Source: Novosphingobium taihuense
GTDB lineage: Bacteria > Pseudomonadota > Alphaproteobacteria > Sphingomonadales > Sphingomonadaceae
Direction of reading: 5' to 3'
Assembly (NCBI RefSeq): GCF_007830315.1
Contig: NZ_VLKJ01000002.1
Coordinates: 124,001 to 188,000 of the forward strand
Length of the DNA stretch: 64,000 nt
The position numbers and the translations under genes were made by a program. The notes under the pieces were generated by a model, which worked only from the letters and a program-made list of their open reading frames with translations, did not search any database and was not told where the DNA came from. Of this stretch, positions 27,460-36,249 are shown piece after piece. Position 1 is the first letter of the stretch. Every line of letters begins with the position of its first letter.

Positions 27460-27556
27460 CATTACGATTGTTTCGTGCAAAGAACAAATTTCACGATGCG
27501 CGGATCGGCCTGGCAGGGCAGGGCACGCAGCCCTTGCCTTGCGCCCTGCAGCGCTA

Positions 27557-28531
27557 TCAGGTGTGACGGCGGATCAGATCCTGCACAAAGGCCACGCGCC
27601 ACCCGAAATAGGCCTCGTCAAAGCCAGAAAAGTGCTCGGATTCCGCGGCTTCCTGCTGATAGAAAGCTGTCATGACGACGTTCTGGACCACCCTTGCAGC
27701 GACGAGCCGGGGCAGGATCTCGCGCTCGCCTGCGGCAAGTGGAGCAATGCATTCGTAGCCGGAAAGGAAGGCTTCGATCATCGCCCCGGCACTATCTCGA
27801 TCAGCCATCTGGCCGATCATGCCGACGGCGATATCGCACACCCGCGCCGTGTGAACCGAGTCGCCAAAATCGATGATTCCTGCGATTCGATCATGATTTT
27901 GGATAGCAACGATAACATTCCGGGCATTGAGATCGTTGTGCACGAACTGGCGCGGCAGCGCATCAAGGGCTGGCGCCACGTCGCTGGCGAAGCGATCGAT
28001 GAACGGCAGCACGAATTCGGCAAAGGGCACGCGGCGAAGATCCGCTGCGATTGCCGCAAGATCCGAGAGGCGGCGCAGGTCCCAGATCAGCCGCCGATGC
28101 ATGGCGGGATGGGAAAAATCGCGCAAAGCGTGGCCAAGCTGTGCCGCCAGCGCCCCACAGGCCTGCGCCTGCGTGATGCTCCGCCGTACCTCCATCAATG
28201 GGGTGCCGGGCAGGAAGGTGTAAAGCACCGCCAACCGTCCGCCGTCCAGCATGACGAACGGCGTGGCAGGCGGGGCCGCTACCAGACGCGGAACCGGCAG
28301 TCTGGGCGCACGATCCTGAAGATGGCGCAGAACTGCGCAGAGCATGTCCGCCTCATCCTCTGGCGTTCCGGGCCCAAACACCTTCAGCACGAGCTGGCCC
28401 TGTGCCGACTGGACACGGAAATTCTCGTCACGCTCTGCGGTCAGTGGCGTGATCTTGCCGGACAGGCCGAAATGCTGCCCGAGAATCCGGGCAGCACCTT
28501 CGGTTCCAAAGATCACGGCTTCAGCCGACAC
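27557..28531 (-). CDS. APH-family kinase, hydroxylysine-kinase-like
   Basis: 324 residues from a GTG at 28531, overlapping the upstream oxygenase stop by 11 bp. Protein-kinase-like small-molecule kinase: DENFRV near residue 36, LVLKV with Lys50 for ATP, catalytic loop FVHNDLNARNV (Asp200, Asn205) and metal motif IIDFGDSVHT (Asp221). The stretch from HND to DFGDxVHT resembles the kinase part of bacterial proteins in which a hydroxylysine-kinase-like domain is fused to a class III phospho-lyase. That partner is encoded separately here at 23591-24835. It may phosphorylate an amino alcohol. It should not be read as an antibiotic resistance gene. Confidence 0.8.
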   Translation of the reverse strand: MSAEAVIFGTEGAARILGQHFGLSGKITPLTAERDENFRVQSAQGQLVLKVFGPGTPEDEADMLCAVLRHLQDRAPRLPVPRLVAAPPATPFVMLDGGRLAVLYTFLPGTPLMEVRRSITQAQACGALAAQLGHALRDFSHPAMHRRLIWDLRRLSDLAAIAADLRRVPFAEFVLPFIDRFASDVAPALDALPRQFVHNDLNARNVIVAIQNHDRIAGIIDFGDSVHTARVCDIAVGMIGQMADRDSAGAMIEAFLSGYECIAPLAAGEREILPRLVAARVVQNVVMTAFYQQEAAESEHFSGFDEAYFGWRVAFVQDLIRRHT

Positions 28532-29759
28532 GATCGACAAGCCGCAGCTTGGCCATCTGGATTGCCGTGTGTTCGCGCTGGAGCACCGGGTGCGTGCGCA
28601 GGACCACAATGTTGCGCAGGAAGCGGCCGATCGGCATGCCGTGTTTGGCCGATGCCGTCGTGCCCGCCGTGCGATAGATCAGATCGATCGCCTGCCACGA
28701 AAGTTCGACGCAGCGCTGGGCAACCATCGTCAACTGCAGCCCTTTTGCGGTGTCGAACGACGTGCCTTTATTGCGGGCTGCTTCGGCAAAGGCCATGTAA
28801 TCCTCGCCCGATTTCACCATTGCGGCTTCGGCCGTCAGCACCAGCGACAGTGCCTCGCCATAATATTGCTGGGCCACGGGATCGTGGCAGCGTTCAAGGA
28901 ACGGAGGAGCCATGGACTTCTTGGTCAGCAGCAGCTCTTCGTAAATGTCCAGCGCGCCCCGCGCCGCCCCCACCGCCACGGCCGCCGTCTCGCCAATCAG
29001 GAATGGGCCGATGAGCCCCGAATACATCGGGTTTTCGTGCATTGGCACGTGGGCATCAAGCGGTTCGGCTCCGCGCGCCATGCCGCCCACGGCCAGCGCG
29101 CGATGATCGGGCACGAACAGGTCGGTCACGGTCACCCGCTTCGATCCCGTGCCGCGCATTCCCATCACGAACCAATCGTCCTCGATCGAACAGTCCGCAA
29201 TATCGACAAGGAGTTGCACCAGGGTTCCACCCTCGTCGCCATCCACCCGGGCAAGCCCCATGAAATGCGTGCCAAGATCACAGCCCGAAGCCGAAACCCA
29301 GCTGTGGGTGATGCGGTAGCCGCCGGGTTCGCGCGTGGCAGTGCCCAGCGGGGTGAGCGCGCCGGGGCAGCGCACATCACCCTGCGCACCATAGATTTCC
29401 ACCTGTGTTTCGGCCGGATAGCGTGACAGCAGCAGAGGGTGACCGCCGACCAGTGAGGTAACCCAGCCGGTTTCGCTGCAACCGCGCGCAATCTCCATGA
29501 TCACGCGGTAGAACGTTGCGATATCGAATTCATAGCCGCCAAAATGGCGCGGCTGCACGATGCGGAAGAAGCCGCCTTCGATCAGCGCATCCGCAACCTG
29601 CCGAGGCACGCGGCCGCCACCTTCGCATTCGGCCTGCGATGCGCGCAGCAAGGGGCGCAAGCCACGGGCACGATCCAGCAGACGCTCAGGCGTCAGGCCC
29701 GGTTCGGGCTGTGGAAGAGGCTTCATCCGTGCACTGGCTTCGGATGCAAGACTGGCCAT
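28521..29759 (-). CDS. HsaA-type flavin-dependent monooxygenase A of a tandem pair
   Basis: 412 residues from the ATG at 29759 (AAGGA site). Acyl-CoA dehydrogenase fold with HsaA/DszC-like signatures: EGGFFRIVQPRHFGGYE (about 60-76), GCSETGWVTSLVGGHPLLL, WFVMGMRGTGSKRVTVTDLFVPDHR, and the C-terminal IGRFLRNIVVLRTHPVLQREHTA. Closely similar in every block to the product of 31258-32493, so the two are paralogs. Hydroxylation of an aromatic or N-heterocyclic substrate with reduced flavin is expected. It lies 42 bp after the amidase and overlaps the kinase start. Confidence 0.84.
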   Translation of the reverse strand: MASLASEASARMKPLPQPEPGLTPERLLDRARGLRPLLRASQAECEGGGRVPRQVADALIEGGFFRIVQPRHFGGYEFDIATFYRVIMEIARGCSETGWVTSLVGGHPLLLSRYPAETQVEIYGAQGDVRCPGALTPLGTATREPGGYRITHSWVSASGCDLGTHFMGLARVDGDEGGTLVQLLVDIADCSIEDDWFVMGMRGTGSKRVTVTDLFVPDHRALAVGGMARGAEPLDAHVPMHENPMYSGLIGPFLIGETAAVAVGAARGALDIYEELLLTKKSMAPPFLERCHDPVAQQYYGEALSLVLTAEAAMVKSGEDYMAFAEAARNKGTSFDTAKGLQLTMVAQRCVELSWQAIDLIYRTAGTTASAKHGMPIGRFLRNIVVLRTHPVLQREHTAIQMAKLRLVDRVG

Positions 29760-29801
29760 GAAAACTGTCCTTCGTGAAATATTTCAGGTGCTTACCGCAG
29801 A

Positions 29802-31256
29802 TCAGACGAGCGGCGGCGGAGCGCGGAAGCAGCAGTCAAGCTCTGCCTCGAGCAGCGCGGCAAGGCGCACGGTCGTGCGATCTTCCATGAACGGACCGAT
29901 CAGCTGCAGCCCCAGAGGAAGCTCTCCGGCCTTTCGCGGCACAGGCACGACAGTTGCCGGCAGATCGGCAACCGTCGCAAGGCTTGGCCACGACAGTTGC
30001 GAAAGATAGACATGGCTTTCACCATCCACCAGCCTGCGCCGATGCAGTTGCGCAGCGATGCCTTCGCCCGACAGATCATGTTCGAATGCCGTGGTCGGGA
30101 ATACCGGGCAGACGATTGCGTCCCACGATTGGAAGAACGTGGCCCATGCCGCCTTGAGCGCCGCACGCGCATCGCGCAGCGCCTGCCATGATGGACCGCT
30201 GCCATTGGCGCATTGTTCCAGCACATCGGCGTACCACAATGCATCGTGGCCCAATTCTGCCCGCTCCGCTTCGTCGATGCGGAAGGGCTGGCCGCCCAGC
30301 ACGATGGAGAACAGGCTCCTGACATATGTTTCAAGCGACGACATCGCATCGAATGGCGGGCGGGCCGTGGTCGATACTTTCGCCCCCCGGGCCGAGAGCG
30401 CCTGCGCCAGATCATCCATCGCGGCGATCGTCTCGGCGCTTGCCGCATAGGGCAGGTCCCCCGTCCACAGGGCGATGCGGAAATCGGCAAGGCGTTCGTG
30501 CCGGCTTGGCGGAGCGTGGGTGCCTGCGCGGGTCAGCGCATCAAGGCCAAGTTCCAGATCGGCTGCGTTGCGCGCCATCGGCCCAGCCACCGAGAGTTCC
30601 GGCTCCACTTTCACTTCGGGCATGGGTGGAACATGGCCAAGCGTGGGGATCAGCCCGAAGCTACCCTTGTGGCCGAACAGGCCGCACATGTGCGCAGGGA
30701 TGCGGATTGAGCCGCCGATGTCGCTGCCAAGTTCCAGCGGAGTGAGACCGGTGGCAAGCGCTGCAGCGGCCCCGCCCGATGATCCTCCGACCGTTCGAGA
30801 GAGATCCCAGGGGTTGCGGGTGAGGCCATAGATCGGATTGGCGGTCTGGTGGTCGGCCCCGCCGATCGGCACGTTGGTCTTGCCGAAGATTACCGCGCCT
30901 TCGCCGCGCAGGCGGGCAACGGGCCGGGAATCCTCGGCCGAGACGTTGTCGGCAAGGAACGGCAGGCCCACCGTGGTGCGCATGCCCGCCATGCCCCAGG
31001 TTTCCTTGACCGTCATCGGCAACCCGCCGAGCAGGCCATGTTCCTCCCCTGCGCCGCGCGCATCGAAACGGCGCGCAGCGGTTCGGGCGCGGTCGATATC
31101 GAGCGTGACAACCGCATTTATCGCGGGATTGAGCCGCTCCACACGGGCGAGGTGCTGATCGAGAAGCTCCTCGGCGCCGATCTTTCGCCCACGGAGCATG
31201 GCAACGAGGTCTGTCGCCCGAGCCATTGCCAGATCGCTGTCCAGAACCTCGGCCAT
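29802..31256 (-). CDS. Amidase (amidase signature family)
   Basis: 484 residues; the ATG at 31256 lies 1 bp after the stop of the upstream oxygenase, showing tight coupling. The Ser-cisSer-Lys triad is complete: Lys84 in MTVKETWG, the GGSSGG loop at 157-162 and nucleophile Ser183 in GSDIGGSIRIPA. The length is normal. Amidase signature enzymes hydrolyse carboxamides or aryl acylamides to acid plus ammonia or amine. Between two flavin monooxygenases it probably opens or trims an amide of the same substrate, possibly releasing the amino alcohol handled by the kinase and phospho-lyase. Substrate unknown. Confidence 0.88.
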   Translation of the reverse strand: MAEVLDSDLAMARATDLVAMLRGRKIGAEELLDQHLARVERLNPAINAVVTLDIDRARTAARRFDARGAGEEHGLLGGLPMTVKETWGMAGMRTTVGLPFLADNVSAEDSRPVARLRGEGAVIFGKTNVPIGGADHQTANPIYGLTRNPWDLSRTVGGSSGGAAAALATGLTPLELGSDIGGSIRIPAHMCGLFGHKGSFGLIPTLGHVPPMPEVKVEPELSVAGPMARNAADLELGLDALTRAGTHAPPSRHERLADFRIALWTGDLPYAASAETIAAMDDLAQALSARGAKVSTTARPPFDAMSSLETYVRSLFSIVLGGQPFRIDEAERAELGHDALWYADVLEQCANGSGPSWQALRDARAALKAAWATFFQSWDAIVCPVFPTTAFEHDLSGEGIAAQLHRRRLVDGESHVYLSQLSWPSLATVADLPATVVPVPRKAGELPLGLQLIGPFMEDRTTVRLAALLEAELDCCFRAPPPLV

Positions 31257-31257
31257 A

Positions 31258-32493
31258 TCAAGACGCCACCGCGAAAGTCGTGCGGCCGACAGCGTGTGCC
31301 GCATCTTCCATCTGGAGCACCGCATGCGTGCGCAGGACGTTGAAATTGCGCAGGATCCGCGTCAACGGATGGCCTTCACGCGCGGCCGTGGATGTTCCGC
31401 CCGCGTGGAAGATCAGCTGGAATGCTTCCCAGCCCAGCTGGACCGATTGCACCGCGATGGAGCGCAGGCGCAAAGCGCGCATCTGATCGAACGGGACCCT
31501 GCTTGCCTGCCATTCCTGCGCATAATCCATGAATTCGTGCCCGGCCTGCACCAGTGCCGCTTCAGCGGTGGAGACGAGCCGGAACGCCGTGCCATAATTG
31601 CGCTGGTGGATCGGGTCGGTGCCCTTTTCATGATAGGGGGGATAGGCCGACTTCTTCGTGCGCAGGATCTCTTCGTAGTGATCGAGTGCGGCCCTCGCCG
31701 TGCCAACGGCCACGCAGGCCGTCTGGCTGATGAGGAAGGGAGAGATCGAAGCCGAATACATCGGGTTGTCGCTGGTGGTGCAGGCAAGATCGAGCGGTTC
31801 GGCCCCACGCATCATGCCGTGGCAGCGCATCACGCGATGTTCAGGCACGAAGAGATCGTTGACGACGACGCGCTTCGATCCGGTTCCGCGCATGCCGATC
31901 ACGTTCCAGTCATCGACAATCTGGAAATCCTTGCGATCGATCAGGATCTGCGCTGGCTGCGGGCCATCCGGTGCCTCGATCATCACCAGCGGCATGAAGT
32001 GGGTGGAGATATCGCAGCCCGATCCATTCTGCCAGGCGGCGGTCACGCGGTAGCCGCCGTCGACGGGTACGGCCTTTCCGGGAGGGGCGAACGAGCCCGA
32101 GGCCCGGAATTCGCCTGTGGTGCCATAAGCCTCTGCCTGGGCCTGTTCGGGAAACCGTGCGAGAACCATGGGCTGACCGGATACGAGCGCCATGACCCAG
32201 CCGACATCGGTGCTGCCGCGGGCCAGTTCCATCATCACCTTGTAGAAGGTTGGCACATCGCATTCGAGCCCGCCGAAGCTGCGCGGCTGGACAATGCGGA
32301 AGAAACCTGCCCCGTCCAGTTCCTCCATCAGGTCCTGCGGCAGGCGGCCCTGACGCTCGGCTTCTGCCTCCATCGCGCGCAGGCGTGGCCGGAAGGCGCG
32401 CGCGCGCTCCAGCAGTGCATGCGGCGTGATTGCAGCAAGTTCGCCCTTCACAGGCACAGGCTGATGATCTGCGGAAAGCGCAGCGGATGCCAT
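31258..32493 (-). CDS. HsaA-type flavin-dependent monooxygenase B of a tandem pair
   Basis: 411 residues from the ATG at 32493 with a GGGAGAAAG site, first gene of the leftward operon. Same block order as its paralog at 28521: DGAGFFRIVQPRSFGG, GSTDVGWVMALVSGQPMVL, DWNVIGMRGTGSKRVVVNDLFVPEHR and LTRILRNFNVLRTHAVLQMED. Two palindromic operator candidates (32529-32543 and 32552-32566) sit 36-73 bp before the start, next to a LuxR-type regulator gene. Ring or N-hydroxylation is expected; two paralogs may perform successive hydroxylations. Confidence 0.84.
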   Translation of the reverse strand: MASAALSADHQPVPVKGELAAITPHALLERARAFRPRLRAMEAEAERQGRLPQDLMEELDGAGFFRIVQPRSFGGLECDVPTFYKVMMELARGSTDVGWVMALVSGQPMVLARFPEQAQAEAYGTTGEFRASGSFAPPGKAVPVDGGYRVTAAWQNGSGCDISTHFMPLVMIEAPDGPQPAQILIDRKDFQIVDDWNVIGMRGTGSKRVVVNDLFVPEHRVMRCHGMMRGAEPLDLACTTSDNPMYSASISPFLISQTACVAVGTARAALDHYEEILRTKKSAYPPYHEKGTDPIHQRNYGTAFRLVSTAEAALVQAGHEFMDYAQEWQASRVPFDQMRALRLRSIAVQSVQLGWEAFQLIFHAGGTSTAAREGHPLTRILRNFNVLRTHAVLQMEDAAHAVGRTTFAVAS

Positions 32494-32528
32494 CGATCTT
32501 TCTCCCGCCAGCGTGCCCTGACGGCACG

Positions 32529-32566
32529 TTATCACTGGTAACGAATCGCTTGTTATCAGTGATAAC
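32529..32566. promoter_or_regulatory. Tandem palindromic operators for the region 2 operon
   Basis: Two copies of one palindrome: GTTATCACTGGTAAC (32529-32543, two arm mismatches) and GTTATCAGTGATAAC (32552-32566, perfect). Their centres are 23 bp apart, about two helical turns. They lie between the LuxR gene's 3' end and the monooxygenase start at 32493. Related sites occur upstream of both nearby TonB receptors. Confidence 0.6.
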
Positions 32567-32669
32567 GCCGCGCGGTCAAGCCGTGATCTCGAGGCGCCGC
32601 GAGGGTGCGCGCAAGGACCGGGCAAAGGCGGAAGGAGAAGGGACGCCGATCAGGCCGGGTCAGCTAAGG

Positions 32670-33803
32670 TCAGGTCTGGTCGCTCATGCAGGCTCCCGGC
32701 GTGCCGAGCGCCATCCGCACCAGTTCCGCCTGCCGCGAGGCGCCGGTCTTTGCCATCAGCGCCTTCAGTTGCGAGCGCGCGGTGTGGATCGAAACATCGC
32801 GCAGGGCGGCAAATTCGCCCAGATCCCCGCCCAGGGCCAGATGGCGCAGCAGCAGCGCCTCGGCATGGCTGATGCCAAAGCTGCGGGCCAGGTCTTCGGC
32901 GTGGACCGCAGGCGGATCTTCCGGATCGGCAAGGGCAAGCACCCAGCCGGGGCTGCCCGTCGTTCCAACCGGCGCCTTTGCGCAGTCAAGCGAGAGGAGC
33001 AACGCATCGCCTGCCTGCGCCATGCCCAACGGCATTGCGCAGACCTGCAGTTCCTGCGCGCCGCCCTGCCAACGCAGGACCCGCTCTCCCGAAACCACGC
33101 GCGCCATCAGCGATCGCGGCAAGGTCGCACCCGGACGGAAACGTGACGACTGGCAGGTTTCGCTGGCCTTGCCCAGCAACCTCACCGCGCTGGAATTGAT
33201 CGAGGTTATGCGGCCAGCGCCATCGCATGTCAGGATGGCGTGGCGCAGATGATCCAGCGCACCCAGCAGGTGGCCCTGCCCCTGCCGCAGTTCCTGCATC
33301 CGCAACACGTGGCCAACCGCTTCGCGCACATGGGGCATGAGATCTATCAGGAAATCCCGGCTTTCGGGATCGAGCGGGCCACCTTCGATGCGGCCATGCA
33401 GTGCCACGCCAACCTCGTGCCGGCCATCGAGCGTGATCCTTGCTGCAAGGAACTGCCCCATGCCGAACGAACGCAGCTGTTCCTGCCATCGGCGCACTTC
33501 GGGCTGGAAGCTGTCCGGCAGATAGTGATCTTCCAGCACGCTGGGGCCGGACATCTCGGGATTGCAGTGCGCGACGGTGCGGGGATTGAGCTCGTCGAGA
33601 AGCGCCATCTGGTTGGCAGCCTGCGGCGTGTTGGAGCAGGAAGATTGCCAGCGATGGCGCAGACGCTCTGGCGTGCGTTCGAACAGGTGGAACGTGGCCG
33701 ACATCGCGTTGGTCCGCAGGCGCACACTGTCAAGGGCGGCAGTCAACCGGCTGCGATCAATCGCGGCCCCATAGAAATCGGCCAGCAGTTCGGCTCGCAC
33801 CAT
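32670..33803 (-). CDS. LuxR-family transcriptional regulator with N-terminal sensor region
   Basis: 377 residues from the ATG at 33803 (GGAGGG site). The C-terminal ~65 residues form a LuxR/FixJ-type helix-turn-helix (FGISHAEALLLRHLALGGDLGEF, then VSIHTARSQLKALMAKTGASRQAEL). The N-terminal ~300 residues have no receiver-domain pattern, and a PAS-like segment may lie near residues 185-290 (HAILTCDGAGRITSINSSAVRLLG). It probably senses an aromatic ligand. It sits divergently from a TonB receptor and just upstream of the oxygenase-amidase operon, with repeated palindromes in both promoters, so it is the likely local regulator. Confidence 0.84.
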   Translation of the reverse strand: MVRAELLADFYGAAIDRSRLTAALDSVRLRTNAMSATFHLFERTPERLRHRWQSSCSNTPQAANQMALLDELNPRTVAHCNPEMSGPSVLEDHYLPDSFQPEVRRWQEQLRSFGMGQFLAARITLDGRHEVGVALHGRIEGGPLDPESRDFLIDLMPHVREAVGHVLRMQELRQGQGHLLGALDHLRHAILTCDGAGRITSINSSAVRLLGKASETCQSSRFRPGATLPRSLMARVVSGERVLRWQGGAQELQVCAMPLGMAQAGDALLLSLDCAKAPVGTTGSPGWVLALADPEDPPAVHAEDLARSFGISHAEALLLRHLALGGDLGEFAALRDVSIHTARSQLKALMAKTGASRQAELVRMALGTPGACMSDQT

Positions 33804-33861
33804 AACGCCCTCCCCCGGCAGTCGCCCCACATGGAGTCTTGCAGTTCAGGCAGACTGGATT

Positions 33862-33876
33862 GTTATCATCGGTAGC
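33862..33876. promoter_or_regulatory. Candidate LuxR-type operator in the luxR/TonB receptor divergent region
   Basis: GTTATCATCGGTAGC matches GTTATCACTGGTAAC (32529) at 12 of 15 positions. It lies 59 bp from the LuxR start and 165 bp before the receptor start in the 237-bp region 33804-34040. Confidence 0.45.
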
Positions 33877-34040
33877 ACCAATACGCCAAATGCACCCGGC
33901 GCCGCTTTAATTCCGATTCCGGACAATGCCGCACGAATTTCGTACACCGCCCTGGCCCGCCCATCCCGCAAATGGGCGATGCGCGCCGTCTACGGGCCAT
34001 GCATCGTGCCCCGATCATAATGAAACCGGGGGAAATCACC

Positions 34041-36182
34041 GTGAGGAAATCAGGCTTTCGAAGCGCATTGATGTGTGCCGGGTGTGCTGTTGCCGTCGTC
34101 GCCACGCCGGCACAGGCGCAAGAGACGCAGGACGACAACGGTCTTGAAACGATCACAGTCGTGGCGCGAAAGCGCGCCGAGAACGTGCAGACGGTTCCGA
34201 TCTCGATCACTGCGCTGACCGGCGAGACCCTGCAGGAGCGCGGCATCGCCCGCGTCAGCGATCTGGTCAGCTCGGTCCCCAACCTTTCGCAGGACGGCGG
34301 CGGATCGGTGATTGGCGCGATCGGCATCCGCGGCATCGTCTCGCAGACGCGCAACATCGGTTTCGACAGCGGTCTTGGCGTCTATGTCGATGGCGTTCTG
34401 GGCGTGCGTCCCAATTCGTTCGACCAGGAACTGCCCGATATCGCCACGCTGGAAGTGCTGCGCGGGCCGCAGGGCACGCTGTTTGGCCGCAATACCACTG
34501 CTGGCGCGATCAACATCACCACCCGCAAGCCCGATCTCGAGGCATTCCACGTTGAAGGCCGCGCGGCCTATGGCAATCTCGATCAGGCCGAGGGCAGCAT
34601 CTACCTGACCGGGCCGCTGGCACCGGGCAAGCTGGGGCTCAAGATCGCCGGTTCCATCGCCACCCGCGATGGCTATATCCGCAATCTGCTTTCGGACGAG
34701 AAGCTGAACAACCTTGATCGCAAGTCGCTGCGCGGTGGGCTTCTGTTCAAGCCGACCGACGATGTTGACGTGGCGCTGGGCGGCAGCTGGCTCAAGCAGT
34801 CCGACCGGCTCCTGCTGGGCCAGATTGCCGACAACACGGTGGGCGGACTTGCCGGCCTGCCGGGCTTTTTCGCCGATCCCTATACCGTGGCGCAGGACGG
34901 TCAGAACCAGCAGGATCGCGAGATCTGGACGGCCAACCTCAACATCGATGTGCGCCTGGGCGATTACACGCTGACCTCGATCAGCGCCTATGGCGACAAT
35001 ACGTCGCGCCTGATCGTGGACAACGATGCGAGGCCGATCCCGCTTTCGACATCGGATTTCAAGGATGGCGCACGCCAGTTCACGCAGGAGCTGCGCCTGG
35101 CCTCGCCCGCAGGCGGCTCGTTCGATTACCTCGTCGGCCTCTACTACCTTTATCAGGACGCCGATGCAGATCGCTCGACCGTGGCGCTTGGCCCTCCCGG
35201 CCCCGGCGCGTTCTTCGGGTCCATTTCCAGCACCTCGGCGCTCAAGACCAACGCCTATGCCGTGTTCGTCAACGGCAACCTGCGACCGACCGACAGCGTG
35301 ACGATCAGCGGCGGTCTGCGCTACAACATCGAAACCCGCGATCTGGATTTCGTGCAGACCAACACGTCGTTCGTGCCGCTGCCGAACCTGACCGCCCAGT
35401 TGCATCGCAAGGATGAAAACCTTTCGGGCAATGCGAGCGTGACCTGGCAGTTTGCCGAAAATGCGCGCGTCTATGCCAGCGTGGCGCGCGGCTTCAAGAG
35501 CGGCGGGTACAACCCCGATATCGTCGGCGATACGCAGATCAGCTTTGGCCCGGAAAACGCCTGGAGCTATGAAGCGGGGTTCAAGGCAGACCTGCTGGAC
35601 CGCAAGCTGCGCGTGAACGCGGCAGCATTCTATACCGACTACAAGGACCTGCAGGTTTCGGCGCTGGTCGGCGCGGCTTTCCAGATCCGCAACGCGGCAG
35701 CCGCAAAGATCAAGGGCTTCGAACTGGAAGTGACCGCAAAGCCGGTGCGCGAACTCGAGCTGAACTTTGGCGCTGGCTATACCGACGCGACCTATGACGA
35801 TTTCCCCGGCTGCGGCCCGGGCCTCAATTGCGCCGGCAACCGCCTGCCTTTCGTACCCAAGCTGTCACTGAGCGCAGGCGGACAGCTGACCTTGCCGGTG
35901 GGCGATGGCTCGCTCTCGCTCCGGTCCGACCTGTCCTATCGCAGCAGCGTGTTCTACGAAGCCAGCAATGCGCCTGACGGCCGCCTGCCGGGTTACGTGC
36001 TGGTCAACGGGCGGATCGGCTATACCTTTGCCGAAGACAAGGTGACCGTGGCGGTGTTCGGCCGCAACCTGTTCGACAAGCGCTATCGCGACTTCTCGTT
36101 CTACCTTGCCCCGTTCGACCAGCGGATGGACCGCTGGGCCGTGCCGCGCACCTATGGCGTGGAATTGAGCACCCGCTTCTGA
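34041..36182 (+). CDS. TonB-dependent outer-membrane receptor
   Basis: 713 residues from a GTG at 34041, chosen because GGGGGAAAT precedes it and because it gives a clean signal peptide (MRKSGFRSAL ... AQAQ, ~32 residues); an ATG at 34020 would add seven residues. Then comes a TonB-box-like LETITVVARKRAENVQ, a plug with TLEVLRGPQGTLFGRNTTAG, and a barrel ending in YGVELSTRF with terminal Phe. It is divergent from the LuxR gene and followed by an exported amidohydrolase, so the pair may bring in and trim the region 2 substrate. Ligand unknown. Confidence 0.93.
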   Translation: MRKSGFRSALMCAGCAVAVVATPAQAQETQDDNGLETITVVARKRAENVQTVPISITALTGETLQERGIARVSDLVSSVPNLSQDGGGSVIGAIGIRGIVSQTRNIGFDSGLGVYVDGVLGVRPNSFDQELPDIATLEVLRGPQGTLFGRNTTAGAINITTRKPDLEAFHVEGRAAYGNLDQAEGSIYLTGPLAPGKLGLKIAGSIATRDGYIRNLLSDEKLNNLDRKSLRGGLLFKPTDDVDVALGGSWLKQSDRLLLGQIADNTVGGLAGLPGFFADPYTVAQDGQNQQDREIWTANLNIDVRLGDYTLTSISAYGDNTSRLIVDNDARPIPLSTSDFKDGARQFTQELRLASPAGGSFDYLVGLYYLYQDADADRSTVALGPPGPGAFFGSISSTSALKTNAYAVFVNGNLRPTDSVTISGGLRYNIETRDLDFVQTNTSFVPLPNLTAQLHRKDENLSGNASVTWQFAENARVYASVARGFKSGGYNPDIVGDTQISFGPENAWSYEAGFKADLLDRKLRVNAAAFYTDYKDLQVSALVGAAFQIRNAAAAKIKGFELEVTAKPVRELELNFGAGYTDATYDDFPGCGPGLNCAGNRLPFVPKLSLSAGGQLTLPVGDGSLSLRSDLSYRSSVFYEASNAPDGRLPGYVLVNGRIGYTFAEDKVTVAVFGRNLFDKRYRDFSFYLAPFDQRMDRWAVPRTYGVELSTRF

Positions 36183-36186
36183 TCCC

Positions 36187-36227
36187 GTCCGGCCACTCCT
36201 GATCACGGGGGTGGCCGGACCCTTTTT
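36187..36227 (+). terminator. Intrinsic terminator after the TonB receptor
   Basis: Perfect 10-bp stem GTCCGGCCAC (36187-36196) / GTGGCCGGAC (36211-36220) followed by CCTTTTT (U-run 36223-36227). It lies just before the amidohydrolase start at 36250, so it may end the receptor transcript or attenuate read-through. Confidence 0.82.
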
Positions 36228-36249
36228 GCAAGACACGAGATTCCAGATC

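Noticed and set aside
27557..28531. Aminoglycoside-resistance kinase
   Set aside because: The catalytic region fits hydroxylysine-kinase-like proteins and the gene is embedded in a catabolic operon with its probable phospho-lyase partner.
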